From Paenochrobactrum pullorum (GTDB lineage Bacteria > Pseudomonadota > Alphaproteobacteria > Rhizobiales > Rhizobiaceae): 64,000 nt of DNA. Shown here piece after piece: positions 15,536 through 25,357 of this stretch. The stretch's first letter is position 1. Every line of letters starts with the position of its first letter. A model generated the notes under the pieces. It saw only the letters and a list, made by a program, of their open reading frames with translations. It was not told the DNA's origin and searched no databases. The stretch lies in NCBI RefSeq assembly GCF_041929845.1, contig NZ_JBHEEH010000002.1:62001-126000 (forward strand). Direction: 5' to 3'. The position numbers and the translations under genes were made by a program.

Positions 15536-18500
15536 ATGGCTCAGACCCATTCTTTCAATGGTCGCAAGCGCGTACGCAAGTTTTTCGGTAAGATCCCCGA
15601 GGTCGCCGAGATGCCGAACCTGATTGAGGTTCAAAAGGCATCTTACGACCAGTTCCTTATGGTTAAGGAACCTGCTGGCGGGCGTCTTGACGAAGGCTTG
15701 CAGGCCGTTTTCAAGTCTGTTTTTCCGATTCAGGACTTTTCCGGAGCATCGATGCTTGAATTCGTTTCTTACGAGTTCGAGGCGCCGAAATTTGACGTTG
15801 ACGAATGCCGTCAGCGTGATTTGACCTATTCCGCACCATTAAAAGTGACTTTGCGTCTGATCGTTTTCGATATTGACGAAGATACCGGCGCGAAATCCAT
15901 TAAGGATATTAAAGAGCAGGATGTTTACATGGGCGATATGCCGCTCATGACAGACAACGGCACTTTTATCGTTAATGGTACTGAGCGTGTTATCGTGTCA
16001 CAGATGCACCGTTCACCTGGTGTGTTCTTCGATCATGATAAGGGCAAAACCCACTCATCGGGCAAGTTGCTTTTTGCATCGCGTGTCATTCCTTACCGCG
16101 GTTCATGGCTGGATATCGAGTTTGATGCCAAGGACGTAGTATTTGCCCGTATCGACCGTCGTCGTAAATTGCCAGTCACCAGCTTGCTGATGGCACTCGG
16201 TATGGATGGCGAAGAAATTCTTTCGACTTTCTACAACACTGTCACATATACACGTGACGGTGATGATTGGCGTATGCCTTATTCGGCTGAGCGCTTTAAA
16301 GGTATGAAAGTTATTTCAGACCTGATTGACGCTGATACCGGCGAAGTTGTTCTTGAGACCGGCAAGAAGCTGACAGCCCGTGCTGCCCGCCAGCTGGCTG
16401 AAAAAGGCCTCAAGGCTATCAAGGTCACCGAAGATGATCTGTTTGGCTCATATCTGGCTGAAGACATCGTCAATTATGAAACCGGTGAGATTTTCCTCGA
16501 AGCCGGTGACGAGCTTGACGAAAAGACACTGAAGGTTCTGCTTGAAACCGGCGTTGATGAAATCAATACGCTGGATATCGACCATGTGAACATCGGTGCC
16601 TACATCCGTAATACACTGGCCGCTGACAAGAATGAAGGCCGTCAGGATGCGCTGTTTGACATCTACCGTGTCATGCGTCCTGGTGAGCCACCGACCATGG
16701 ATTCTGCTGAAGCCATGTTCCATTCACTGTTCTTTGATGCAGAGCGTTACGATCTGTCCGCAGTTGGTCGCGTCAAGATGAATATGCGTCTTGATGTCGA
16801 TGCCGCAGACACTGTTCGTGTCCTTCGCAAAGAAGACATTGTTGCTGTTGTTAAAATGCTGGTTGAGCTGCGCGATGGTCGTGGTGAAATCGACGATATT
16901 GACAACCTCGGCAACCGTCGTGTGCGTTCGGTCGGCGAATTGATGGAAAATCAGTATCGCGTTGGTTTGCTGCGTATGGAACGCGCAATCAAAGAGCGTA
17001 TGTCGTCGATCGAAATCGATACAGTGATGCCGCAGGATCTCATCAACGCGAAGCCTGCTGCGGCGGCTGTGCGTGAGTTTTTCGGTTCTTCGCAGCTGTC
17101 GCAGTTTATGGATCAGACCAATCCGCTGTCTGAAATTACCCATAAGCGTCGTCTTTCGGCTCTCGGACCCGGCGGTCTGACCCGTGAGCGTGCAGGCTTT
17201 GAAGTTCGTGACGTTCATCCGACACATTATGGCCGTATCTGCCCGATTGAAACACCGGAAGGCCCGAATATCGGTCTGATCAACTCTTTGGCAACTTTTG
17301 CCCGCGTCAACAAATACGGCTTCATCGAAAGCCCGTATCGTAAGATCGTTGACGGCAAGGTCACCAGTGATGTTGTTTATCTGTCTGCAATGGAAGAAGC
17401 CAAGCACTCTGTTGCTCAGGCTAACGCCATTATCGACGAGAACGGTCACTTTGTTGATGAATTCGTTGTTTGCCGTCATGCCGGCGAAGTGATGATGATG
17501 CCACGTGAAAACGTGGACCTCATGGACGTTTCGCCTAAGCAGTTGGTATCGGTCGCAGCAGCTCTTATTCCGTTCCTTGAAAACGACGACGCGAACCGCG
17601 CATTGATGGGTTCGAACATGCAGCGTCAGGCCGTGCCTCTGGTACGTGCAGAAGCTCCATTCGTCGGCACCGGTATGGAACCGATTGTTGCCCGTGACTC
17701 CGGTGCTGCTATTGCTGCACGTCGCGGTGGTGTTGTTGATCAGGTGGATGCGACCCGTATCGTTATCCGGGCAACCGAAGATCTGGATCCGTCCAAGTCC
17801 GGTGTTGATATCTACCGCCTGATGAAGTTCCAGCGCTCCAACCAGAACACCTGCATCAACCAGCGTCCACTGGTTCGTGTCGGTGATCGCATCGGTAAGG
17901 GTGACATTATCGCTGACGGTCCTTCGACCGATCTTGGTGATCTGGCGCTTGGTCGTAACGTGCTGGTCGCGTTCATGCCTTGGAACGGCTACAACTATGA
18001 AGACTCCATCCTGCTGTCTGAAAAGATTGTTTCCGATGACGTTTTCACTTCGATCCATATCGAAGAATTTGAAGTTGCGGCTCGTGATACCAAGCTCGGA
18101 CCTGAAGAAATCACCCGTGATATTCCAAACGTTTCGGAAGAAGCGCTGAAGAATCTCGACGAAGCCGGTATTGTTTATATCGGTGCCGAAGTGAACCCGG
18201 GCGATATTCTGGTCGGTAAGATCACACCAAAGGGCGAAAGCCCGATGACACCGGAAGAAAAGCTGTTACGCGCCATCTTTGGTGAAAAAGCTTCCGACGT
18301 CCGTGATACCTCCATGCGTATGCCTCCGGGAACATACGGTACGATCGTTGAAGTTCGTGTTTTCAATCGCCACGGCATTGAAAAAGACGAACGTGCAATG
18401 GCCATTGAACGTGAAGAAATCGAACGTCTTGCAAAAGACCGCGATGACGAACAGGCCATTCTCGACCGCAACACCTATGGTCGTCTGGTGGATACACTGG

Positions 18501-19666
18501 AAGGTAAAGTCGCGATTGCCGGTCCTAAGGGCTTCAAAAAAGGCGGCGCACTGACCCGTGATGTGATTGCAGAATATCCGCGTTCACAATGGTGGCAGTT
18601 TGCTGTTGAAGACGAAAAGCTTCAGGGTGAAATTGAAGCGCTTCGCAACCAGTACGACGAATCCAAGAAGATGCTTGAAGCACGCTTCATGGACAAGGTT
18701 GAAAAGGTCCAGCGCGGCGACGAAATGGCTCCTGGCGTCATGAAGATGGTCAAGGTCTTTGTTGCTGTTAAGCGCAAGATCCAGCCTGGTGACAAGATGG
18801 CCGGCCGTCATGGTAACAAGGGTGTGGTTTCCCGTATTCTGCCTGTCGAAGATATGCCGTTCCTGGAAGATGGTACGCATGCGGATATCGTGCTTAACCC
18901 GTTGGGTGTGCCGTCCCGTATGAACGTTGGTCAGATTCTGGAAACGCATCTGGGCTGGGCTTGTGCCGGTATGGGTAAGAAGATCGGTGAACTGATCGAA
19001 GCCTATAAGAAGAGCGCTGACATTCAGCCGCTGCGTCAGACACTGGAGCATATCTATCCAGATAATGACCGCAACGAGCCTGTCCGCAATTACGATGATG
19101 AGTCGGTTCTGACACTGGCTAATCAGGTAAAGCGCGGCGTATCGATTGCCACACCTGTTTTTGACGGCGCTGTGGAAGCCGATATCAACGCGATGCTGAC
19201 AGATGCCGGTTTGGCAACATCGGGTCAGTCAACTCTTTATGATGGTCGTACCGGTGAGCCGTTCGATCGTCAGGTGACTATGGGCTACATCTATATGCTG
19301 AAGCTCCATCACTTGGTTGACGACAAGATCCATGCGCGTTCGATCGGACCTTACTCGCTCGTCACACAGCAGCCGCTGGGTGGTAAAGCGCAGTTCGGTG
19401 GTCAGCGCTTCGGTGAAATGGAAGTCTGGGCTCTGGAAGCTTACGGTGCAGCATATACCTTGCAGGAAATGCTCACAGTCAAGTCTGATGACGTGGCCGG
19501 ACGTACCAAGGTCTATGAAGCGATTGTACGTGGTGACGACACATTCGAGGCCGGTATTCCTGAGAGCTTTAACGTTCTCGTCAAGGAAATGCGCTCGCTG
19601 GGTCTCAACGTACAGCTCGATGACACCCGTGATGCTCAGCCGATGCTGCCGGACGCAGCCGAATAA
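15536..19666 (+). CDS. rpoB: DNA-directed RNA polymerase subunit beta
   Basis: A 1376-residue beta subunit forming, with beta', the RNA polymerase catalytic centre. The start MAQTHSFNGRKRVRKFFG at 15536 follows GAACGAGGAG; the frame open from 15422 is extended by chance. The rifampicin-binding cluster lies at about residues 517-548, with SSQLSQFMDQTNPLSEITHK and wild-type-like Asp526, His536 and Ser541 equivalents (E. coli numbering plus 10). Downstream are GPNIGLINSLATFARVNKYGF, NVLVAFMPWNGYNYEDSI, PGDKMAGRHGNKGVVS and a C-terminal FGEMEVWALEAYGAAYTLQE. Alphaproteobacterial insertions are visible around residues 260-370. Followed by rpoC after 148 bases. Confidence 0.98.
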   Translation: MAQTHSFNGRKRVRKFFGKIPEVAEMPNLIEVQKASYDQFLMVKEPAGGRLDEGLQAVFKSVFPIQDFSGASMLEFVSYEFEAPKFDVDECRQRDLTYSAPLKVTLRLIVFDIDEDTGAKSIKDIKEQDVYMGDMPLMTDNGTFIVNGTERVIVSQMHRSPGVFFDHDKGKTHSSGKLLFASRVIPYRGSWLDIEFDAKDVVFARIDRRRKLPVTSLLMALGMDGEEILSTFYNTVTYTRDGDDWRMPYSAERFKGMKVISDLIDADTGEVVLETGKKLTARAARQLAEKGLKAIKVTEDDLFGSYLAEDIVNYETGEIFLEAGDELDEKTLKVLLETGVDEINTLDIDHVNIGAYIRNTLAADKNEGRQDALFDIYRVMRPGEPPTMDSAEAMFHSLFFDAERYDLSAVGRVKMNMRLDVDAADTVRVLRKEDIVAVVKMLVELRDGRGEIDDIDNLGNRRVRSVGELMENQYRVGLLRMERAIKERMSSIEIDTVMPQDLINAKPAAAAVREFFGSSQLSQFMDQTNPLSEITHKRRLSALGPGGLTRERAGFEVRDVHPTHYGRICPIETPEGPNIGLINSLATFARVNKYGFIESPYRKIVDGKVTSDVVYLSAMEEAKHSVAQANAIIDENGHFVDEFVVCRHAGEVMMMPRENVDLMDVSPKQLVSVAAALIPFLENDDANRALMGSNMQRQAVPLVRAEAPFVGTGMEPIVARDSGAAIAARRGGVVDQVDATRIVIRATEDLDPSKSGVDIYRLMKFQRSNQNTCINQRPLVRVGDRIGKGDIIADGPSTDLGDLALGRNVLVAFMPWNGYNYEDSILLSEKIVSDDVFTSIHIEEFEVAARDTKLGPEEITRDIPNVSEEALKNLDEAGIVYIGAEVNPGDILVGKITPKGESPMTPEEKLLRAIFGEKASDVRDTSMRMPPGTYGTIVEVRVFNRHGIEKDERAMAIEREEIERLAKDRDDEQAILDRNTYGRLVDTLEGKVAIAGPKGFKKGGALTRDVIAEYPRSQWWQFAVEDEKLQGEIEALRNQYDESKKMLEARFMDKVEKVQRGDEMAPGVMKMVKVFVAVKRKIQPGDKMAGRHGNKGVVSRILPVEDMPFLEDGTHADIVLNPLGVPSRMNVGQILETHLGWACAGMGKKIGELIEAYKKSADIQPLRQTLEHIYPDNDRNEPVRNYDDESVLTLANQVKRGVSIATPVFDGAVEADINAMLTDAGLATSGQSTLYDGRTGEPFDRQVTMGYIYMLKLHHLVDDKIHARSIGPYSLVTQQPLGGKAQFGGQRFGEMEVWALEAYGAAYTLQEMLTVKSDDVAGRTKVYEAIVRGDDTFEAGIPESFNVLVKEMRSLGLNVQLDDTRDAQPMLPDAAE

Positions 19667-19673
19667 ATTTACA

Positions 19674-19702
19674 GGCGCGCTATGGTTTTTCCATAGTGCG
19701 CC
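19674..19702 (+). other. Hairpin in the rpoB-rpoC gap
   Basis: GGCGCGCTATGG pairs with CCATAGTGCGCC (one G-T wobble) around a five-T loop, eight bases after the rpoB stop. It may protect or process the rpoBC message; not a convincing terminator. Confidence 0.5.
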
Positions 19703-19814
19703 CGTATTGTCAGTTTAAACGGCATTAGTTAGCGAATTCTATTTACGGTGATGAGGTATCCTCCTGCATCGCTGACGACACAAAGGGCGGCGGATCGCCC
19801 TCAAGGAGAACGGC

Positions 19815-22800
19815 ATGAACCAAGAGGTCATGAATCTTTTCAATCCTCAGGCTCCGGCGCAGACGTTCGATTCCATCAGAATCTCGATCGCCAGCCCTGA
19901 GAAGATTCTGTCCTGGTCATACGGCGAGATCAAAAAGCCGGAGACGATCAACTATCGTACGTTCAAGCCTGAACGCGATGGTCTTTTCTGTGCGCGCATC
20001 TTTGGCCCGATCAAGGATTACGAATGCTTGTGCGGTAAGTACAAGCGTATGAAATACAAAGGCATCATTTGCGAAAAATGCGGCGTTGAAGTCACATTAT
20101 CACGCGTACGTCGTGAGCGCATGGGTCATATTGAACTCGCGGCTCCGGTTGCACATATCTGGTTCCTGAAATCTCTGCCAAGCCGCATCGGTACATTGAT
20201 GGATATGACGCTCAAGGATATTGAGCGCGTACTCTACTTCGAAAATTACATCGTTACCGAACCAGGTCTGACTTCACTGAAAGAGCATCAGTTGCTTTCA
20301 GAAGAAGAATATATGATCGCGGTTGACGAGTTCGGTGAAGATCAGTTCACAGCTCTTATCGGTGCAGAAGCAATCTACGAAATGCTGGCCGCTATGGATC
20401 TGGCAAAGATCGCTGCTGACCTGCGCGTGGAATTGGCTGAAACGACATCAGAACTGAAAACCAAGAAGCTGATGCGTCGCCTGAAGATCGTTGAAAACTT
20501 CATGGAATCGGGCAACCGTCCTGAATGGATGATCATGAAGACTGTTCCGGTTATCCCACCGGATCTGCGTCCTCTGGTTCCGCTTGATGGTGGTCGTTTT
20601 GCGACTTCCGATCTGAACGACCTTTACCGCCGTGTGATCAACCGTAACAACCGTTTGAAGCGTTTGATCGAACTGCGTGCGCCTGGCATCATTATCCGTA
20701 ACGAAAAGCGTATGCTTCAGGAAGCTGTTGATGCGCTGTTCGACAATGGTCGTCGTGGCCGCGTCATCACCGGTGCGAACAAGCGTCCGCTGAAGTCCCT
20801 TTCAGACATGCTAAAGGGTAAGCAGGGTCGTTTCCGTCAGAACTTGCTCGGTAAGCGCGTCGACTATTCCGGTCGTTCGGTTATCGTGACCGGTCCTGAA
20901 CTGAAATTGCACCAGTGCGGCTTGCCGAAGAAGATGGCACTGGAACTGTTCAAGCCATTTATCTATGCACGTCTTGACGCCAAAGGCTTCTCTTCAACTG
21001 TTAAGCAGGCGAAGAAGCTGGTTGAAAAAGAACGTCCGGAAGTTTGGGATATTCTTGATGAAGTGATCCGTGAGCATCCGGTTCTTCTAAACCGTGCGCC
21101 AACACTTCACCGTCTTGGTATTCAGGCTTTTGAACCCGTGTTGATCGAAGGTAAGGCAATCCAGCTGCACCCGCTCGTATGTACTGCGTTTAACGCTGAC
21201 TTCGACGGTGACCAGATGGCTGTTCACGTGCCGCTGTCGCTTGAAGCACAGCTTGAAGCACGCGTTCTGATGATGTCGACCAACAATATTCTGCATCCTG
21301 CAAACGGTCTGCCGATTATTGTTCCTTCACAGGATATGGTTCTCGGTCTCTATTATCTGTCGATCGTTGCGGATAAAGAGCCGGGTGAGGGCATGATTTT
21401 CGCCGATATGGGCGAATTGCACCATGCGCTGGAAAGCAAAGTGATTACACTGCACACGAAAATCAAAGGTCGCTACAAGACCGTTGATGCAGAAGGTAAT
21501 CCGGTTTCCAAGATTTATGACACCACACCAGGTCGTCTGATTTTGGGTGAATTGCTGCCGAAGAACGTCAATGTTCCATTCGACACCTGCAATCAGGAAA
21601 TGACCAAGAAGAACATCTCCAAGATGATCGATCTGGTTTACCGTCATTGCGGCCAGAAAGAGACAGTGATCTTCTGTGACCGTGTGATGCAGCTTGGCTT
21701 TGCACATGCGTGCCGCGCGGGTATTTCCTTTGGTAAGGATGACATGGTCATTCCTGACACCAAGGCGAAGATCGTTGCCGACACTGAAGCGCTCGCCACC
21801 GAATATGAACAGCAGTACAATGACGGTCTGATTACTCAGGGCGAAAAGTACAACAAGGTTGTTGATGCTTGGGGTAAGGCGACTGACAAGATTACCGAAG
21901 AAATGATGGCTCGTATTAAAGCCGTTGAATTCGACCCGGTAACCGGTCGTCAGAAGCAGATGAACTCGATCTACATGATGTCGCATTCCGGCGCGCGTGG
22001 ATCGGTCAACCAGATGCGTCAGCTCGGCGGTATGCGTGGTCTGATGGCCAAGCCTTCAGGTGAGATTATCGAAACGCCGATTATCTCGAACTTTAAAGAA
22101 GGTTTGACCGTTAACGAATACTTCAACTCCACACACGGTGCCCGTAAGGGTCTTGCCGATACGGCGTTGAAGACCGCGAACTCCGGTTACTTGACACGTC
22201 GTCTTGTTGACGTGGCTCAGGATGCGATCATCTCCGAAGTTGATTGTGGTGCTGATATTGGTCTGACCATGCAGCCTATCGTTGATGCCGGTCAGATTGT
22301 AGCCTCCATTGGTCAGCGCGTTCTCGGCCGTACAGCACTCGATGCAATCCTGCATCCGCTGACGGGTGAAGTCATTGTTGAAGCCGGTCGTATGATTGAA
22401 GAATACGACGTCGATAAGATCGAAAAAGCTGGTATCCAGTCGATCCGTATCCGTTCGGCTCTGACCTGTCAGACACGTAACGGCGTGTGCGCCAAGTGCT
22501 ATGGTCGTGACCTTGCACGCGGTACTCCGGTTAACCAGGGTGAAGCAGTTGGTGTTATCGCGGCTCAGTCCATTGGTGAGCCTGGTACACAGCTGACCAT
22601 GCGTACGTTCCACTTAGGCGGAACAGCGCAGGTTGTTGATAGTTCTTATCTTGAAGCTTCTTATGAAGGTACAGTCCAGTTGCGTAACCGCAACGTGGTT
22701 CGTAACTCTGACGGCCAGCTGGTTGTCATGGGTCGTAACATGGCTGTTCTCATCATTGATGCTTCCGGCAAGGAACGTGCAAGCCATCGTGTTACTTACG

Positions 22801-24017
22801 GTTCACGCTTGTTCGTGGATGAAGGTGATGCAGTTCGTCGTGGTCAGCGTATTGCGGAATGGGATCCATATACCCGTCCGATCGTTACCGAAGTTGAAGG
22901 TATTGCTGAATTTGAAGACCTCGTTGATGGTCTCTCGGTTCAGGAAACCACCGATGAATCAACCGGGATCACCAAGCGCGTTGTTATAGACTGGCGTTCA
23001 ACACCACGTGGTGCAGATCTGAAGCCTGCGCTTATCATCAAGGATAAGTCCGGCAAGATCGCGAAACTTTCAAAGGGTGGTGAAGCCCGCTTCCAGCTTT
23101 CAGTTGAAACAATTCTTTCGATTGAGCCAGGTGCGACGGTTAAAGCCGGTGACGTCATTGCGCGTCTGCCGCTTGAAAGTGCCAAGACCAAGGATATTAC
23201 CGGTGGTCTGCCGCGGGTTGCTGAATTGTTCGAAGCACGTCGTCCGAAGGATCATGCGATCATCGCTGAAATCGATGGTACAATCCGCTTCGGTCGTGAC
23301 TACAAAAACAAGCGTCGTATTGTTATTGAGCCAAGTGACAGCACGATTGAACCAGCAGAATATCTGATCCCTAAGGGCAAGCCTTTCCATCTCCAGGATG
23401 GTGACGCGATCGAAAAGGGTGATTACATTCTCGATGGTAATCCGGCACCACACGACATTCTTGCTATTAAGGGTGTTGAAGCGCTGGCGTCCTATCTGGT
23501 CAATGAAATTCAGGAAGTCTACCGTCTGCAGGGCGTGTTGATCAACGATAAGCACATTGAAGTCATCGTACGTCAGATGTTGCAGAAAGTTGAAATCACC
23601 GAGTCCGGCGATAGCGGTTACATCCCTGGTGATCATGTTGATCGCATTGAACTGGATGAAATCAACGATCGTCTGATCGAAGAAGGCAAGAAGCCAGGTG
23701 TTGGTACTCCGGTACTCTTGGGTATTACCAAGGCTTCGTTGCAGACACCTTCGTTCATCTCTGCTGCATCCTTCCAGGAAACAACCCGCGTTCTGACCGA
23801 AGCGGCTGTTGCTGGTAAGATGGACACATTGCAGGGCCTGAAGGAAAACGTGATTGTTGGTCGTCTGATCCCGGCAGGTACCGGTGGCATGACCAACCAG
23901 ATCCGCCGGATCGCTTCGGCCCGCGATGAACTGATCATCGACGAGCGCAAGAAATCCTCCGGTTCTGCCAGCGCAGACGCCATGTTGGTTGATATGACCA
24001 AAGGCGCTGCTGAATAA
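19815..24017 (+). CDS. rpoC: DNA-directed RNA polymerase subunit beta'
   Basis: A 1400-residue beta' subunit. The N-terminal zinc ribbon shows CLCGKYKRMKYKGIICEKCG, and the Mg-binding catalytic loop NADFDGDQM lies at residues 460-468 (Asp462, Asp464, Asp466). The second zinc site is present as CQTRNGVCAKCYGRDLARG, and the trigger-loop region contains GEAVGVIAAQSIGEPGTQLT. ATG 19815 follows CAAGGAG. Ends at a strong terminator that closes the L10-rpoBC transcription unit. Confidence 0.98.
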   Translation: MNQEVMNLFNPQAPAQTFDSIRISIASPEKILSWSYGEIKKPETINYRTFKPERDGLFCARIFGPIKDYECLCGKYKRMKYKGIICEKCGVEVTLSRVRRERMGHIELAAPVAHIWFLKSLPSRIGTLMDMTLKDIERVLYFENYIVTEPGLTSLKEHQLLSEEEYMIAVDEFGEDQFTALIGAEAIYEMLAAMDLAKIAADLRVELAETTSELKTKKLMRRLKIVENFMESGNRPEWMIMKTVPVIPPDLRPLVPLDGGRFATSDLNDLYRRVINRNNRLKRLIELRAPGIIIRNEKRMLQEAVDALFDNGRRGRVITGANKRPLKSLSDMLKGKQGRFRQNLLGKRVDYSGRSVIVTGPELKLHQCGLPKKMALELFKPFIYARLDAKGFSSTVKQAKKLVEKERPEVWDILDEVIREHPVLLNRAPTLHRLGIQAFEPVLIEGKAIQLHPLVCTAFNADFDGDQMAVHVPLSLEAQLEARVLMMSTNNILHPANGLPIIVPSQDMVLGLYYLSIVADKEPGEGMIFADMGELHHALESKVITLHTKIKGRYKTVDAEGNPVSKIYDTTPGRLILGELLPKNVNVPFDTCNQEMTKKNISKMIDLVYRHCGQKETVIFCDRVMQLGFAHACRAGISFGKDDMVIPDTKAKIVADTEALATEYEQQYNDGLITQGEKYNKVVDAWGKATDKITEEMMARIKAVEFDPVTGRQKQMNSIYMMSHSGARGSVNQMRQLGGMRGLMAKPSGEIIETPIISNFKEGLTVNEYFNSTHGARKGLADTALKTANSGYLTRRLVDVAQDAIISEVDCGADIGLTMQPIVDAGQIVASIGQRVLGRTALDAILHPLTGEVIVEAGRMIEEYDVDKIEKAGIQSIRIRSALTCQTRNGVCAKCYGRDLARGTPVNQGEAVGVIAAQSIGEPGTQLTMRTFHLGGTAQVVDSSYLEASYEGTVQLRNRNVVRNSDGQLVVMGRNMAVLIIDASGKERASHRVTYGSRLFVDEGDAVRRGQRIAEWDPYTRPIVTEVEGIAEFEDLVDGLSVQETTDESTGITKRVVIDWRSTPRGADLKPALIIKDKSGKIAKLSKGGEARFQLSVETILSIEPGATVKAGDVIARLPLESAKTKDITGGLPRVAELFEARRPKDHAIIAEIDGTIRFGRDYKNKRRIVIEPSDSTIEPAEYLIPKGKPFHLQDGDAIEKGDYILDGNPAPHDILAIKGVEALASYLVNEIQEVYRLQGVLINDKHIEVIVRQMLQKVEITESGDSGYIPGDHVDRIELDEINDRLIEEGKKPGVGTPVLLGITKASLQTPSFISAASFQETTRVLTEAAVAGKMDTLQGLKENVIVGRLIPAGTGGMTNQIRRIASARDELIIDERKKSSGSASADAMLVDMTKGAAE

Positions 24018-24022
24018 AAAAT

Positions 24023-24056
24023 AAAAAAAGCGGTCTGAATTTCAGGCCGCTTTTTT
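24023..24056 (+). terminator. Intrinsic terminator after rpoC
   Basis: AGCGGTCTGAA pairs (one mismatch) with TTCAGGCCGCT, flanked by A-runs on the left and six Ts on the right. Confidence 0.9.
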
Positions 24057-24074
24057 CATGCTCTTATCAGACAT

Positions 24075-24108
24075 AAAAAGAGACCGCCGGCGAGGGCGGT
24101 CTTTTTTT
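24075..24108. terminator. Second, bidirectional terminator after rpoC
   Basis: AAAAAGAGACCGCC pairs with GGGCGGTCTTTTTTT. It lies between rpoC and the end of the opposite-strand acidic protein gene, so it can serve that gene and act as a back-up for rpoC. Confidence 0.85.
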
Positions 24109-24124
24109 GTTTGTGAAGCAAGGC

Positions 24125-24439
24125 TTATTCTTCGTCTTCTTCCTCATCGTCACCATCAAATTCGATCAGGGCAACCTCACCGCTACGCGCTGTTTCCCAT
24201 GCGCTGCGATGTGGTTCTTCATCCGGTTGATCTTCAATTGTACCAACTTCGAGAAGTTCGGCCTCATGATAACCTTCCTCAGCCAGAATGCTCAAAGCGA
24301 GATCAACCAGATTTTCATCTTCTTTGTTGGTGAGGAGAAGGTGAACTTCAATCGACTCATCGCTGCCTTCGTTCCAGACATCGGCAATGATAAGATGAAC
24401 CGGAAGTTCTGTTTTCGGCGTTTCAGTTGTGGACGACAT
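24125..24439 (-). CDS. Small acidic protein of unknown function
   Basis: A 104-residue, very acidic cytoplasmic protein with no recognised domain. It begins MSSTTETPKTELPVHLIIAD, has a hydrophobic/acidic middle (ENLVDLALSILAEEGYHEAEL) that suggests an alpha/beta fold, and ends in GDDEEEDEE. The ATG at 24439 is backed by AAGGAATCC; a frame open to 24514 has no ribosome site. Codon use looks native. It is the only minus-strand gene in about 41 kb of rightward core genes, inserted between rpoC and the str operon. Coding status is supported by start, ribosome site and terminator, but the function is unknown. Confidence 0.72.
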   Translation of the reverse strand: MSSTTETPKTELPVHLIIADVWNEGSDESIEVHLLLTNKEDENLVDLALSILAEEGYHEAELLEVGTIEDQPDEEPHRSAWETARSGEVALIEFDGDDEEEDEE

Positions 24440-24917
24440 TGTGGATTCCTTGAAATTACAGTTGCTTTTCGACTCAGTCGTGGTTGAATAGCTTTTGTTG
24501 CGGCTGATCGCCATCCTAAATGGTTAAAACATCGTTGACGATGCTAAATAATCACCGGTCCCCCGCTTTTCGGCATGGTTTGCGCTGCCCAATTCGTTAA
24601 AAATTCCTTAACAGAGTGCCTGTTTTAAGAAAGTTAAGCCGCAGACCTTGACGCGGGAGTGTTAAACGCGTATCAGCAGCCCATCTGAGCCGATGTGAGA
24701 CAGGCTTTTTCGAGGTGACTCACCTTGAAGTTCATCTCAAACAGGGTTCGTTTTACTTACGAAATGCAACTTGCCGTTCGCATGAAACTGTTGGTTTCCT
24801 CTGCTTTTGTTCGGGATGGATACCGCTAGGTACGCTATACCCGAATTTGTGCATGTTTATAGCGTAGAAACGGCCCAATTGGGCAGAGATACGAGTTTTT
24901 TGAAAGAGGAAGGTGCT
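24440..24917. other. Divergent intergenic region before rpsL
   Basis: About 480 bases with no supported gene. It separates the leftward acidic-protein gene from the rightward str operon and must hold both promoters. TTGACG at 24648-24653 and TATCAG at 24671-24676 are spaced 17 bases apart and could be the rpsL promoter with a leader of about 240 bases; this is tentative. No clear hairpin leader seen. Confidence 0.45.
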
Positions 24918-25289
24918 ATGCCTACCGTAAACCAGTTGATCCGCAAGCCGCGCACTGCGCCGGTAAAGCGTAATAAAGTGCCTGCTTTGCAGGCAAATCC
25001 ACAAAAACGTGGCGTTTGCACCCGCGTTTACACCACAACCCCTAAGAAGCCTAACTCGGCTCTTCGTAAGGTTGCCAAAATCCGTTTGACCAATGGCTTT
25101 GAAGTCATCGGCTACATTCCGGGTGAGGGTCACAACCTTCAGGAGCACTCCGTGGTTATGATCCGCGGCGGCCGCGTAAAGGATTTGCCGGGTGTGCGTT
25201 ATCACATCATCCGTGGTGTGCTTGATACACAGGGTGTTAAAAACCGTAAACAGCGTCGTTCGCTGTATGGTGCTAAGCGCCCTAAATAA
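24918..25289 (+). CDS. rpsL: 30S ribosomal protein S12
   Basis: A 123-residue S12 of the decoding centre. The streptomycin-relevant residues are wild-type-like: Lys43 in TTPKKPNSALRK and Lys88 in GGRVKDLPGVRYH. ATG 24918 follows AAGAGGAAGG; the longer frame from 24807 is chance. First gene of the str operon rpsL-rpsG-fusA-tuf. Confidence 0.98.
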   Translation: MPTVNQLIRKPRTAPVKRNKVPALQANPQKRGVCTRVYTTTPKKPNSALRKVAKIRLTNGFEVIGYIPGEGHNLQEHSVVMIRGGRVKDLPGVRYHIIRGVLDTQGVKNRKQRRSLYGAKRPK

Positions 25290-25357
25290 GAATTTTCCGG
25301 GGATACCGGCCGCCATTCCGGCGAGTTGAGCCCGATGTAATTGAAAGACTAGAATAA

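Noticed and set aside
16724..18058. A 444-codon open frame on the minus strand within rpoB
   Set aside because: It lies wholly antisense to a perfectly conserved rpoB, has no ribosome site or recognisable domain, and such long shadows arise from biased codon use in rpoB.
24440..24917. An rRNA operon or mobile element near the str operon
   Set aside because: No rRNA motif, inverted terminal repeat or transposase frame is present here or elsewhere in the window.
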